This document shows, in pieces, positions 10,014 through 21,427 of a stretch of DNA of 64,000 nt. Under the pieces are notes generated by a model, which worked only from the letters and a program-made list of their open reading frames with translations, ran no database searches and was not told the DNA's origin. The stretch is from Leucosporidium creatinivorum. Its lineage: Eukaryota > Basidiomycota > Microbotryomycetes > Leucosporidiales > Leucosporidiaceae. Position 1 is the first letter of the stretch, and every line of letters begins with the position of its first letter. Made by a program: the position numbers and the translations under genes. The DNA is taken from NCBI GenBank assembly GCA_001600635.1, contig BCKL01000011.1, positions 249,383-313,382 of the forward strand, read 5' to 3'.

Positions 10014-11528
10014 ATGGAGCATCCTCGACGGCTCATCGTAGCGACGTCGCTAGGTCTCAAAACAGCTACCACACTAGGCTTGTACCTCGCGTACGCCCTC
10101 CCATCCTTCGATAGCTCATCTACCACCCTCCAACTCGCTCACCTCGAGCCCTTCGTGCGCTGGGATACTGTCTACTTCCTCCGCATCGCTCTGCATGGCT
10201 ATGAGCAGGAGCAGCAAGCAGCATTTATGCCGGGATTGCCGGGGCTGATGCGATTGGGAGCGGAGGTGGGAAGATGGTGCAGAGGCGCGGTTGAGCTGGA
10301 TGTAGCGGACGCGGTGCTCAGTGGCATGCTGGCGAGCGCTGTAGCAGGGACTGTGGCAGCTCTATGTTTGTACAGGTGAGCTCTTTACTGCTTTTGCTCA
10401 GCGGCTAGCGCTAACGAGCTCTTTCAACAGCCTCACCCTCCGACTCTCCTCGTCGCGCTCCTTCGCCCTTCTCACCGCACTCCTCTTCCTCCTACCACCG
10501 TCACCACCAACCCTCCATTCCGTACCCTACACCGAACCCTTCGCCGCGTTATTCACCATCGTCGGCATGCTCCTACACGTCCAACGACGTGACCTCCTCG
10601 CGGCGCTCTGCTGGGCCGTCGGTAGTGGCTTCCGTGCACAGGGTATTGCGCTGGGAGTTGGGTTCTTCGGCTGGAGATATTTGTTGGAGAGGCCTTGGGC
10701 GTCGGGAAGGCTTCAGATGCGGGTGAGTCGACTTCACAGGGAGCGCCGAGCGATTGCTGACCCGTTCCCTGGCCAATAGACGATGCTCAAGGGCATCCCT
10801 CGGTTCGCGCTGCTCTCCACGGTGTCCATCCTACCCTTCGCCCTCTTTCAAGCGTGGGTCTACTCGCAGTTCTGCCACGCCGAAGTTGAGGGAGGGGTTC
10901 GGCCGTGGTGCCAAATAGGCCTGGGAACGAGCTACGGCTGGATCCAGAGCGAGTACTGGTGGGTGCTTCGTGCTCCTTCGTGCGAGCGATTGCTCATGCT
11001 CTTTGTTACCCCAGGGGCAACGGTCTCTTCCGCTACTGGACCCTCAATCAAGTGCCCAACTTCCTCTTCGCCGCGCCCGTCCTCCTCATGTCCTTCTGGG
11101 CCTCATACGACTACTATTCACACAACACTAGACAGACTTTACACGCCACACTTCCCTTTCTTTTCTCTCCACCTCCTGCGCCAAAATCAACCTCCCACTC
11201 CACCCGCCCCTTCCTCAACCCCCGCCTCACCCCCTTCATTCACCTCCATACAGCACTCACATGCCTCCTCTTCTTCGCCTCCCACGTGCAAATCATCCTA
11301 CGCGTCTGCGTGACCAATCCCGTCCTATGGTGGTTCGTAGCGGATTTGGTGCTCGGCGGGGAGGGAGACGGCGCGGAGGCAGGGAAAGAGGGAGGAGCAG
11401 GGGTGGGGAAGAGGGAGATGGAAAGTAGCGAGGCGAGGAGGAGATGGGGAAGGAGGTGGATTGCGTACTGCGTCGTTTGGGGGAGCGTCTCCGTCTTCTT
11501 GTGGAGCGGGTTCCTCCCTCCTGCTTAG
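10014..11528 (+). CDS. GPI18: GPI mannosyltransferase II (PIG-V family)
   Basis: Adds the second mannose to the glycosylphosphatidylinositol anchor precursor in the ER lumen, using dolichol-phosphate mannose. Four exons. The N-terminal membrane segment is followed by EPFVRWDTVYFLRIA, the acidic W-D loop typical of PIG-V. Later hydrophobic segments include LLTALLFLLPP, GSGFRAQGIALGVGFFGWRYLL, FALLSTVSILPFALFQAWVY and the C-terminal WIAYCVVWGSVSVFLWSGFL. The motif YW-GNGLFRYWTLNQVPNFLFA, split by an intron, is strongly characteristic of the family. It converges on WDR8 with a 97-bp gap. Confidence 0.9.
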
Positions 11529-11625
11529 TTGGGTCGTCGTAAGCCAGCTACATCGACCAAACACTCCTTGACGTCCAACTGCGAGCTTCTCCGCCTCAGC
11601 CTCGGGCTGCTCTCCTCCGCGCCGC

Positions 11626-14316
11626 CTACTCCTCCACCCAAGTCCTCTCCGCCTCGGCATGCTGCCCTCCCTCCTCATCGGCGGCGCCATCCGAGACGGG
11701 GTAAGCGATTGCGAAAGTCGCCTTGTCGGCGAGGAGGAGGGCGTCGCCGGGTGCTGAGAAGCGGAGGAGGTGCGGGGCGAAGGGGGCGTCTGTGAGCGCA
11801 GAGCGAGGCGTCGAGCGCCGAGAGCAAGCGAGAGGATGAGAGAGGAGGAGGTCAGCAAGCGCTATCCCGAGTTGAAAAAGAGAGGGAGAGAAATTGGTGT
11901 GGGTGGCGAGCGAGAAGCCACAACTCACGACTCGGCACGCCCACACACTCTGCCAACCCATCCTCCTCCCCCTGAACCTCCCCTCTCGGCTCCCTCCACA
12001 TCGTAAACCCCTTCTCGCCCGTCGAGATAGCCAGCAACTCGTGCTGCTGCTGCTGCTGCTGCTCCTCACCTCTTCCTCCTCCCTCCCTCCCTTCCTCGTC
12101 CTCCTCCCCCTCCGACGGCACTGCGCCTGCGCCCAAGGGCTGCCACTCGAACGCTACGATCGGGAGGTTGTGCACTAGGAGGGAGTGCAGACGGGGGTGG
12201 AAGTGCGGTGTAGGGGAGGAGATGAAGGAGAAGAGGAGGAGGGTGGTGGGGTAGGTTTCTGTTTCACGTCGCAGGTCGCAGTCGGTCAGCTCTTTCGCTT
12301 CCTTCTCTTTCGGCTCGGCTCGGCGAAGCAAGAGGGAGAAGAAGGACGAACGGTTCCACACGGCCAACCAGCGGCCACTGGGACTCCAGCTCATGGAGGC
12401 GATGCCCATCTTGGGGTTCGGGCGGCTGAGGTCGGGGCGGAGGGCGGTGGGGTTGTAAGGGAGGGGTTGGGCGTCGACTGGGAGCAGTAGCGACGAGCGG
12501 CGAGGAGGAGGCGGTAGGGAAAGAGGGAAGCAAGAGTCAGCGAGACCAGTCAGCTGAGCGGAGCGAGCAGAGAGAAAGACCACCTACACGGCACGATCCC
12601 CTTGCCCCTCGTTCGCTCGATCCACTCGGTAGGCTCTTGCCAGACGTGCTGCAGGGTGGCGAACGTGGAGATTGAGCGAAATTGTCAGTAGAAGATCGAC
12701 CAAGGTCCTTGGGCAGCACTCGAGCTTCATCGCCGAAGAAGAAGAAGAAGAAGAAGAGGCAAAAGACCGACTCACCATCGGCGCCGAGACCTTGTTGGGT
12801 ACGCCCAGCTCAGCCACAGGCGCCCAAGCCAGACGAGTGAGGATCCGAATCTACGCAACGCAACGCAACGCAACCGAAGCCAGGCATCAGCGTTGTAGCT
12901 TAGATAAGATAATTGGGGAGGGCCCCCTCAGCTCGGCTCGGCTTCAGCCAAACTCACCTTGCCATCCCATCCTCCCACAGCGATCCAATCCCCCGAAGGG
13001 TGCCATTCGACTTTCCTAATCCCCAACCCCACCCATCCTTGGGTACTCCTCTCCTCTCTCGCTCGTTCGCGCTCGGGGAGGCGGCTCGCCTCCGGTCCGA
13101 CCTCAGTCGGCGCCGCTGCCGAGGTTCGTGGGAGTGGGAGTGGAGCAGAGGGAGTGCGCCGCGAGACGGACGAGTAGGGTGTGTAGGTTTTGAGGAGGCG
13201 GCCGTCGGGGGTGTAGATGTGGAGGATGTACTGTCGGGGGTTTCGAGGGCGTGGGCGGGCGGGAGAGGGCGAGCGAGGCAGGAAGAAGGAGAGAGCCGAA
13301 ATGTCAGCACTAGGTGCTCAGGCTTTGTCTCTAGGAGACCCCGAGAAAATCAGCGAGACGACGACTTACATCGGTCAGCACCTCCCAAACGGCGATGAAG
13401 CGACCACAGGGACTCCAAGCGAGGTCGGCGATGTCGGAGGACGGCGAGGGAAGGGGGAAGTGCCGGATGAGCTTCCACCCCATGCAGTCGTAGATGCCGA
13501 TATGATCTTTGCCGCTATGCCGCTCTGCTACAGCGAGGTAGCGACCGTCGGTCGGGCGGAAAGAGTAGCCTGGGGGTGTTGTGCGCCGAGGTTAGCTTTC
13601 GAGCGGGAGAGCGTGGACGAGGGCCAGAAAAGCGTGGCTCAGACGTACCGAATGGATGTGCATGTTTGGGATGTTGGATGTGCAATACTGGTGAAGGGTT
13701 GGCGACGCGGTAGAGGGAGAGTCGGAGCTGTCGAAAGGGGAGGCGGGGGAAAGCACGTGACTTAGCTCTCCATCCTCCCACTCCACTCGAAAGCACGTGT
13801 ACTCACATGACTAGCACTCCAGCTCATGAGGGTATCTCCCTTGCCACTCCAGGCCATGCCTACAGCTCCTTCAGCGCCTACCTGAATCCTCGCGACGGGT
13901 TGGTCCTGCTCGGGATGGAGGATGAAGGCGACCTTGTCCTTGGCTGCGAAGGCGAGGATAAGATGAGGTGGGGTAGGGGAGATGCAGAAGCTGGTGAGGA
14001 GGGAATCTTGGGGTGGTGGCGGTGGTGGTGGTGGTGCAGCAGGGTCTCGAGTTGATTTGGGAGCTGTTGGGGGTGATGGGAGGGTGGTGAGAGGGAGGGT
14101 CCAGGTACGTTGAATTTGTAGGTGATTAGTAGTGCGAAGGATGATGCGGTTCGAGTTGGCAGAGACGAGTAGAGTCGAAGGAGAGGGGAAGACGAGGGTC
14201 CAAGAGTGCCGATCTGTAGTAAAATGAAGACAAGGTCAGCCTGAGCAAGTGCTAGAGGGATGAGTAGAGTATAAAGACCTACATAACGGTGATAGCTCCC
14301 ATGATGAGGTGGCCAT
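11626..14316 (-). CDS. WDR8: WD-repeat protein WRAP73/Wdr8
   Basis: WD40 protein of the Wdr8/WRAP73 family, which acts at spindle poles and centrosomes with Msd1/SSX2IP. The short first exon starts at 14316 (MATSSWELSPL) and is spliced to YRHSWTLVFPSPSTLLVSA, matching the N-terminus of the family. Diagnostic blocks are GRYLAVAERHSGKDHIGIYDC, SDIADLAWSPCGRFIAVWE, YTPDGRLLKTYTPY and VEWHPSGDWIAVGGWDGKIRIL. The last exon ends in AERTWVEE. Odd points: several low-complexity insertions, including a Gln run near 12035-12060 and acidic/Gly runs. It is head to head with the kinesin-5 gene. Confidence 0.9.
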
Positions 14317-14443
14317 TTGGTTGGTTCAGAGGAGTGACAAGTCGAGGGTCAAGAGCATGTTGGACGACTACTTGCGAGCTTGAGCTTGTCCTCCGTCCAA
14401 TTCGCTCTTGTCGTCGACCGAATCGGTTCTAGCTCTTCAAAGG
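14317..14443. promoter_or_regulatory. Divergent promoter region, WDR8/kinesin-5
   Basis: 127 bp between the two start codons. Both products act on spindle poles or microtubules, so joint cell-cycle control from this segment is plausible. No canonical ACGCGT or forkhead site was seen. Confidence 0.4.
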
Positions 14444-17400
14444 ATGAGCTTCCGCAAGCCAGCTGTACCGCCCAAGAGGCCACCTCACCTACAAACCAAC
14501 AGCAGCAACAAACACCTCTCCTCCTCCGCTTCCTCCTCCAACATCTCCCCTCCCACTTCAGCTCACGCCTCGGCTCCTCCAACTTCCCGCTCCGTCGAGG
14601 ACCGTAGACCAAAACCTTCCAAAGATGCAGAAGGCAACATCAACGTAGTCGTTCGCTGCCGGTGAGCTACACCCTTCTAGAGACGCGCTCACTCAACGCG
14701 TTTGTTTGTCGCGCGACTCGCTGACCCTTCCCGCCTCTCTGCCAACCTACAGCGGCCGTTCAATGCAAGAGATAACTCACAATACACCCCTAGTATCCTC
14801 CGTCGGCGGTCTCCGCGGCAATAGCGTCACCCTCACCAACCCAAACCCCGTCGTCTCCTCCGCCTCGCTCTCCCTAGGCGGGCCCACCATCGCTACTCCC
14901 ATTTCGCGCACCTACGATTTCGGCAACCGTCCGCAGGAAGGCCGTGACCCCTTGGGTAACGTCTTTGGTCCCGACGCCGATCAGGTCATGCTCTACAACG
15001 ACGTCGCTCGGCCCATCCTCGACCAAGTCCTCCAGGGCTACAACTGTACCATCTTTGCCTACGGTCAGACGGGTACAGGAAAGACGTGAGTAGTAGCTAT
15101 CACTCCGCTTCGGTCCCGAAGCTGACCAAGTCGAACACAACAGCTACACGATGGAAGGCGACCTCTCGCTCGACCGAGGCATCTCCCGCTCAGCCGGCAT
15201 CATTCCCCGCACGCTCCAATCTCTCTTCCACAAGCTCGCCGAAGACAAAGCCGAGTTCTCCGTCCGGTGCTCCTTCGTCGAGCTCTACAACGAAGAGCTC
15301 CGCGACCTCAACGCCCTCGAGTTCTCCGAGCCCCAGTCCAATACCTCTCAGCCGATGGATAATCGCGGTGTACCGACGGGGGCTACGACGGGGAATGCTG
15401 GGGGAGGGGGATTGAGGATTTATGATGACAAGAATGCGGGATCGGGGGTCGTGATACAGGGATTGGAGGAGACGCTCATCACTTCGGCGGAGGAGGGCTT
15501 GAAGGTGCTCAAGAGGGGTAGTGAGAGGAGGCAGATGGCGGCGACCAAGTGCAACGAGCAGTCGAGGCGAGTTTCTTGGCTCCATCGCCGCTTCAAAACC
15601 CCCGTCCAGTCGCGCGCGCCCTTCGCCGAGCCTTTCGCTGACCCTCACTCTCTGTTTGCCTCCCCACAGTCGCTCCCACTCCATCTTCACCATCACCCTG
15701 CACATCAAAGAAGCCTCGCGCACGGGCGGCGAGGACCTCCTCAAAGTCGGCAAGCTCAACCTCGTCGATCTCGCTGGATCGGAGAACGTTGGACGCTCGG
15801 GCGCGGTGCAGGGACGAGCGAGGGAAGCAGGCATGATCAATGCTAGTCTGCTCGCTCTGGGGAGGGTCATCAATAAGCTGGTGGAGAAGGAGAAGCACAT
15901 CCCTTATCGGTTCGTCTTTCCCTCTCTCGGCTTGCTTCCCCTGCCGCTCGCTGACCCCAAACGTATACGACCACAGCGAATCCAAACTCACGCGCCTCCT
16001 GCAAGACTCGCTCGGTGGCCGCACCAAGACGACCATCATCGCCACCATCTCGCCCGTCAACTTTGACGAAACCATCTCGACGCTCGATTACGCCCTGCGC
16101 GCCAAGACGATTCAGAACCGCCCCGAGGTCAATCAGAGGATGACCAAGAATATCCTCCTTGGACAGTATGCTACCGAGATTGAGAGGCTCAAGGCTGATT
16201 TGCTGGTGAGTCGGCATTCACTTCGGCGCTCGTTCTGGCTTCGTTGCTCTCCCCCGCCTGGACATCACAGAGTAATAACGCTGACCGGGCATTTGCCTCT
16301 ACGGCTCCAGGCCGCCCGCGAGAAGAACGGCATCTTCTTCTCCTCGGCCTCGTGGTCCGAACTCGCGGCCGAGCAAGAAGCGCGTCGTCTCGCGCTCGAG
16401 GAGTCGAAGAAACTGCTCGAAATCAACGAGGCGCAGCTCGAGTCGGCTCGGGACCAATTTGAGCAGAGTATGCGGCTGCTGGGGACGAGGGAGGAGGAGT
16501 TGAAGAGGGTGGGTGGCGAGTTGGAGGGCAAGAGGGGGGAGGTGAGGGAGTTGGCGGAGGAGGTGGAGAGGGGGAGACAGGCTTTGATGGAGGAGGGGTG
16601 GTTGAGGGAGGCGTTTGAGAAGAGTAGAAAAGGGTGGAAGGGCGCTGCTGGGGAGGCGATGGGCGATGTGGATGGGTTGAGGGCCAAGTTGGGTGAGTTC
16701 GTCTCTCGGGTTCAAAGGGGGAGAGCCCGGCTGACTTTTTGTGCGCTCGCTCATAGCCCGGAAAACCTCGGTCGAGAAGGCCAATCTCACTGTCATCACC
16801 AGCGCCGCTACAGCCTTCACCTCGATGACCGACGAGCTTACTCGCCAGCTCGCCGTCTTCAAGGAGACTCAGGACGATTTCGTCACTCAGCTGCAGGGTC
16901 GGGCTGAGGAGCTCGAAGCCAGGCAGGCAGAGGTGAGTTCTACACCTCTCCTCTCTCGCCCTCTCCCCACCGTTAATGCTCGCTGCCTTACAGAACCTCG
17001 CCACCTCCCTCACCTCCATCGACACGACCCTCACCTCCCTCACCACCTCGCACTCGACCCTCCTAACCACGAACGAAAACCTCTCCACCCACTCCTCCAC
17101 CTTTCTCACCCTCGTCGAAGCAACGCGGCAAGAACTCCTCACTTCCCTCGCCGAGAAAGCCACCTCAGCCGCCGCGCGACAAGCGGAGCAGGCGCGCCAG
17201 ATTTTGGAGGGCTTGAGACGCCATGCGGAGGAGACGGCAAGGCAGGTGGAAGCGATTGTGCAGCCTGTGAGGGAGTTGCAGGGGGAGGCGGAGAGGAAGT
17301 TGGAGATGGATAGGGAGGTGATGAGGCGCGTGCAGGAGGAGGATCGGAGGGCGCTGGTGGATGAGGTGCGCCCTCGGCCTTCGTCCGATACAGTTGCCGT

Positions 17401-18791
17401 GATACTGACCCTTCTCCCTTGTACAGAACGCTCGACTACACGCCGTCATCGTCGAGCTACAGTCCTCACTCGACGCCGAGCGCGCCCTCGCAGTCGACGA
17501 GGACGCCGAGCTGGTCGCTCTCCTCGCAGCCAAGCTCGCTGCTCGGAGCTCACGGAGAGCAGAGACGTTCGATCGGACGTGCGCTGCTGCTAGTGGTGCT
17601 GTTGAGGAGATGGCGAGTAGTAGGGAGGCGCAAGTGGCCAAGAGGGCCGAGCAGATGGGAGAGATGGAGGAGAGGAACGAGTGGATGGCGGAGGCGATGA
17701 AGGGCAGGCTGGGAGAGGCTGAGCAGAGAGGAGAGGAGGGCAAGAAGGTGAGTAGTGTTGTTGCTCGCGTGGAGCCGAGCGCTCGGCTGACCCCTTCGTG
17801 CTCGCTTCGCAGGCTCTCGCAAGCTCGCTCGAAGGTGTTCGCGAGAAGGTCGAGGTCTATCAGACGGCCGTACGGACGATTGGCGAGGAGCAGATCGAGG
17901 TAGTCCGTCGGAATGGCGCCGAGCTCGAGTCGGGAGGAGCAACGTGTAAGTGCTCTCGATGGCGCTGCTCGCTACCGGCCGCTAACCTCGCTCCCTTCAC
18001 AGTCCGCCGCGATGCTTCCACTTCCAAGCAAATGCTCACCGAGCAAGTCGACCACCTCGCTGCCTCATCAAGAGAAGGCTTCGAGTCCTGCAAGCACCAA
18101 TTCGGCAACATGCAATCGGACGTCGACAGCACTTCGCGCTTCCTCCGCGGCGAGGTGAGCTCCAACCACTCTTCCGTGCATCGCTGCAGCTTGTACTGAC
18201 CCTCCTCCCTTTCTGACACAGCTCGATGCCCACTCCCTCACCTCGACCACCTTCCTCTCGGCCTCAACCTCGCACCTCTCCACCCTCCGCTCCGACATCG
18301 TCTCCTACCTCTCCTCCAACATCCGCCATGACCTGCCCACAGGCCAAACCCCTCGCAAGCGGTCGTACAAGAAGGACCCGCTCCTCGCCATCAATGTCGA
18401 TTTGGATGGAGAGAGGAGTGGGGTGATGGAGAGGTTGAGGGCGGCGCAGAGGGACGGTGGGTTGGAGGGGGCGTTGGTGGGGCTGCCGAGTGAGGAGGAG
18501 GAGGAGGAGACGATCGAGGAGGAGGAGGAGGCGGAGAGACCCGAGGAAGCCGACCGACCGAGCTCGGAGGAGCCCGATGTCTTCGGTTCCGATGAGGAGG
18601 AGGAGTACTCCTCACCACCACCGCCCGCCGCCTTCGCCGATTCGGTAAACTCTCTAGTCTCCTTGACGGGATCAGCAGCACCCTCGGGAGCGCTCAAGGG
18701 TGACCTGTCGGCGCCGACCCCGGCGGTGCTCGGCGAGAGGGATAACAATTTGCGGAGGAGTGGGCGGGCGGCAAAGGCGGGAGGGAGGTAG
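14444..18791 (+). CDS. Kinesin-5 (BimC/Cut7/Eg5 family) spindle motor
   Basis: Plus-end-directed tetrameric motor that slides antiparallel microtubules during spindle assembly. The first ATG in frame is 14444. A Pro/Ser-rich leader precedes the N-terminal motor domain: [11 protein letters not shown], the P-loop [36 protein letters not shown] (split by an intron), [17 protein letters not shown] and [16 protein letters not shown] neck and long coiled-coil stalk follow. Near 18338-18380 is the BimC box, [14 protein letters not shown], whose Thr is the Cdk1 site needed for spindle loading. The tail is acidic ([14 protein letters not shown]). About a dozen short introns. Confidence 0.94.
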
Positions 18792-19144
18792 ATGTTGTGT
18801 GTGCTTAGAGGTCCTTGATACTTTCCACCTCTCTCGGCAGTGCCTTTCATTGTAAATGTGGCTTTCGACTTTCGACATTACCCTCGCAGTCTTTGCGAGC
18901 TTCGAAATGCGGTACAATTTGTTCCTCTCGTCAAGATTACACCCGCTTGAGAGCTCTATGTATCTGACTGCTAGCGAGGCGTTGTGCTAGCAAGTCGACC
19001 GACCGTTGTCGCCTGGTCACTCTCGGCGATTCGCTTGCTTCGTCAGGATGCCCGCGTACGCTCAGACACGCCACCATCGACCGGTCACCGCAGCCGGATA
19101 AGTGACACGTCCCCGAAGGAAAAAGCGTGTAGCTGATCGCGCAC
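18792..19144. other. Intergenic, convergent 3' regions
   Basis: 353 bp between the kinesin-5 stop and the stop of the next minus-strand gene. No recognisable element. The minus-strand frame beyond the proposed stop at 19145 is interrupted, so the downstream gene could only extend further by extra splicing. Confidence 0.4.
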
Positions 19145-19760
19145 TCATGCACCAGGTGAACCTGAGCTCGGCGAAGCCTGCCTGCTCCTCGCGGCGACGA
19201 GATTCGAAGAGAGCTCGAGTCCTCGGTCTGCAGGTGGAGAGGATCAGCTGAGGTTTTGTAAAGATTCTCGATGAGCTCACCAGAGTAGAAGGCTCGCTCC
19301 GCCTCAGTGACCTTGGACAAGAGCCGAGGCAGAGTAGCGAGAGCTTCGGCGTCGCTTTCCTCGGGTGTCATATGCGGCCGCTCGCCTTGTCGTCGGTTGA
19401 GGTAGCATGAACGAATATTGCGGAAACCTGTAAGACGATAGCATCAGCGGGATTGCGCGTCGAGCTCGAGGTGAGCGAAGAAACGAGCGACTCACGCATC
19501 AAGTTGCTCCACCCCGCTTGATTGCGTCTGACCTGCCGAGCCATCTCCCAAGGGTTCTTCCAATATCCCGCATCCAGCCGCTCGCTCACCTCGCTGTACT
19601 CAGCGCAAAGACGTTTCCAAGTCGCGTCCGGTATCAGTCGCTGGATGGCTTCTAATTCAGCGAACCAAGGGCTCAGAGGGGCGGCTTCCAGGCTGGCGAA
19701 GAGAGTTTGTAGGCTTGAAGGGGTGAGGACCGTTTCGAGTGTGATTGGCTCTTGAAGCAT
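19145..19760 (-). CDS. Uncharacterised small protein
   Basis: Three exons inferred. Exon 1 starts at 19760 (MLQEPITLETVLTPSSLQ) and encodes a helical segment WFAELEAIQRLIPDATWKRLCAEYSEV, then NPWEMARQVRRNQAGWSNLM. A GTGAGT intron with a TTACAG acceptor joins it to RFRNIRSCYLNRRQGERP and LLSKVTEAERAFYS. A second intron with GCTGAT joins the Ser-rich tail ending at a TGA (19147-19145). About 165 aa, no signal peptide, no membrane segment. I do not recognise the family. The last exon is the least certain part. Confidence 0.55.
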
Positions 19761-20147
19761 TGACAAGGGAGGAGGAGGGGACGAGCAGGGTGCGGCTTAA
19801 GCTCGAGAGCGGCGCAGAGGGGTGGTGTAAAGCTTTGAGGTAGCAGGTATAGGTCCGAGTAGCTTTGTAGGGCGATCCTACGTGAGTCGGGGCCGAGAGG
19901 ACGAAACGAGGCGAAATAGCGGAGCGCAAGAGAGATCACGCTCCGTTTTGGCCTTCTCGTTCGCTGGCTGGGACTTCGCTGGGAGGCTCAAATGAGTTGC
20001 GACCACTCGCATTCGGGAGGTAGTACAGCCTACACTCTATGGTGTGCTCTCCAAGCTCCTTCGCGCCAAATGGCCTTCACTCGCTGGCAAAGGCTGCCTT
20101 CGCCGAGGTCGAAAGGAGAAGTGGGATCGGCGCAGGCCAGAACCGCG
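19761..20147. other. Intergenic: 5' region of the unknown gene and 3' region of the kinase gene
   Basis: 387 bp. The minus strand has an open stretch starting at 19939 (MISLALRYFASFRPL) that overlaps the 5' side of the unknown gene. It is not needed for that gene and shows no domain, so I leave it as a possible leader. Confidence 0.35.
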
Positions 20148-21308
20148 TTACTGCTGCTGCTGCTGCTGACTACTACCGCCCAAAGTATGTCCTCCATTCC
20201 CCCAGACATGCGGTTGACCTCCCGCCCACGCCCCTCTCGGCGCTGCTCCTCCCCCACCGCCTGCGCCGAGTTGCTGTCCCCCTCCACCGCCAAGCTGCTG
20301 CCCTCCTCCATTGCTCCAGCTCTGCTGCTGCTGAGGACCTCCCCACCTCTGCTGCTGCTGTTGGTGCTGTTGAGGCGCGCCCCAGCTCTGCCCAGCCCCA
20401 CCAAACCCTCCCCTCGGCGCATACCCTCCTCCCCTCTGGCTCGGCGCTCCTCCATAGCCATACGAGCTCTGCTGCTGCCTCGGTCTCGCTTGGCGTTGTT
20501 GAGGTCCCTTCAGATTTCTCGGGGTTTGTGACAGAGCAAGAAGGAGGGAGGAGAGTAGTTCGGGAGTGAGGGAAGGAGTGTCGGGGAGGGAGGGGAGGGT
20601 CATTAGGTGGTCGAAGCCCTGTAGGACAGAGTCAGTAGGCTGAGAGCAGAGGGAGAGGGAGAGGGAGAAGGAGAAGACACACCTCGTCTATCCGTGGCTC
20701 GACCCACATGCCCAAGAACTTGTCGAGCAGCTCGGCTGCGAGGACCGGGTTGTCGATGGTCGGATGGTTTTGGCGCACTCGGAGACGTTGGGAGCATTCC
20801 TGCGGGATGAAGAGGGTGGTCGGCATCAGCTTCATCGAAAGCTCTACATCGCCAGCAACTCACAGCCTTCGTCGTGCCCATCACCAAGCCCGAAACGACC
20901 ACTCCAGGAAACTCGGCGCCCATCTCGAGCCATGTCCGACGTTGAGCCTCGTCGAAATTCTGGCGATCCACTACGACAGATTTGCCCTGTAGTTCTAGCG
21001 GGTCAGCTTGAGCTCCAGAGGTGTAGTCTGGTGGACTCACAGCAGCCAGCCCCGACCTGACCATCGCTTCACATGCTCTCCGGTCGCCGAGGTCGTCCTG
21101 ATTGACGCGAGTCCAGTTCTATAGGAGAGAGAAGGTTGATATGAAGCTTCTCCGATAAGCAGAAGGGACGTACTGGAAGCTGCTTGACCAGCGCCTCGCT
21201 GAAGGTGCTCTTGCCTGAACCGACCACGCCGGCCAGCACTAGGATTTGCTGGGGAGCAGAGCAGAGGTCCGTGCTTGACTCTACTAGTGGTACAGCAGGG
21301 GCCGCCAT
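20148..21308 (-). CDS. P-loop nucleic-acid end kinase-like protein with Gly/Gln-rich tail
   Basis: The N-terminal two thirds is a P-loop kinase of the T4 polynucleotide kinase/PNKP-like group: QQILVLAGVVGSGKSTFSEAL (Walker A), NQDDLGDR, SVVVDRQNFDEAQRRTWLEM, VVVSGLVMGT and HPTIDNPVLAAELLDKFLG. The ATG at 21308 places the Walker A about 25 residues in. The C-terminal third is low complexity, rich in Gly, Gln, Arg and aromatic residues (SSYGYGGAPSQRGGGYAPRG, then Q runs), ending in SSQQQQQQ. Such tails are common in RNA-binding, condensate-forming proteins. The substrate (RNA or DNA ends) is not known. Head to head with RNR2. Confidence 0.8.
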
Positions 21309-21427
21309 CTGAGGCAAGAAAGGGAGGCGAGAAAGGGAACGGAGCTGAGCTACGAGATTTGGACTTGGCCGCGAGAAAGGCCAGCTCGAGGGTCTCCTTT
21401 CCGCCACCAACTCGTTACTTTTCGGCG
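21309..21427. promoter_or_regulatory. Divergent promoter region, P-loop kinase/RNR2
   Basis: 119 bp between the start codons. RNR small-subunit genes are normally S-phase and DNA-damage induced. I found no ACGCGT (MCB) site here; purine-rich GCGAGAAAGG repeats twice and might be a weak E2F-like site (inference). Confidence 0.35.
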
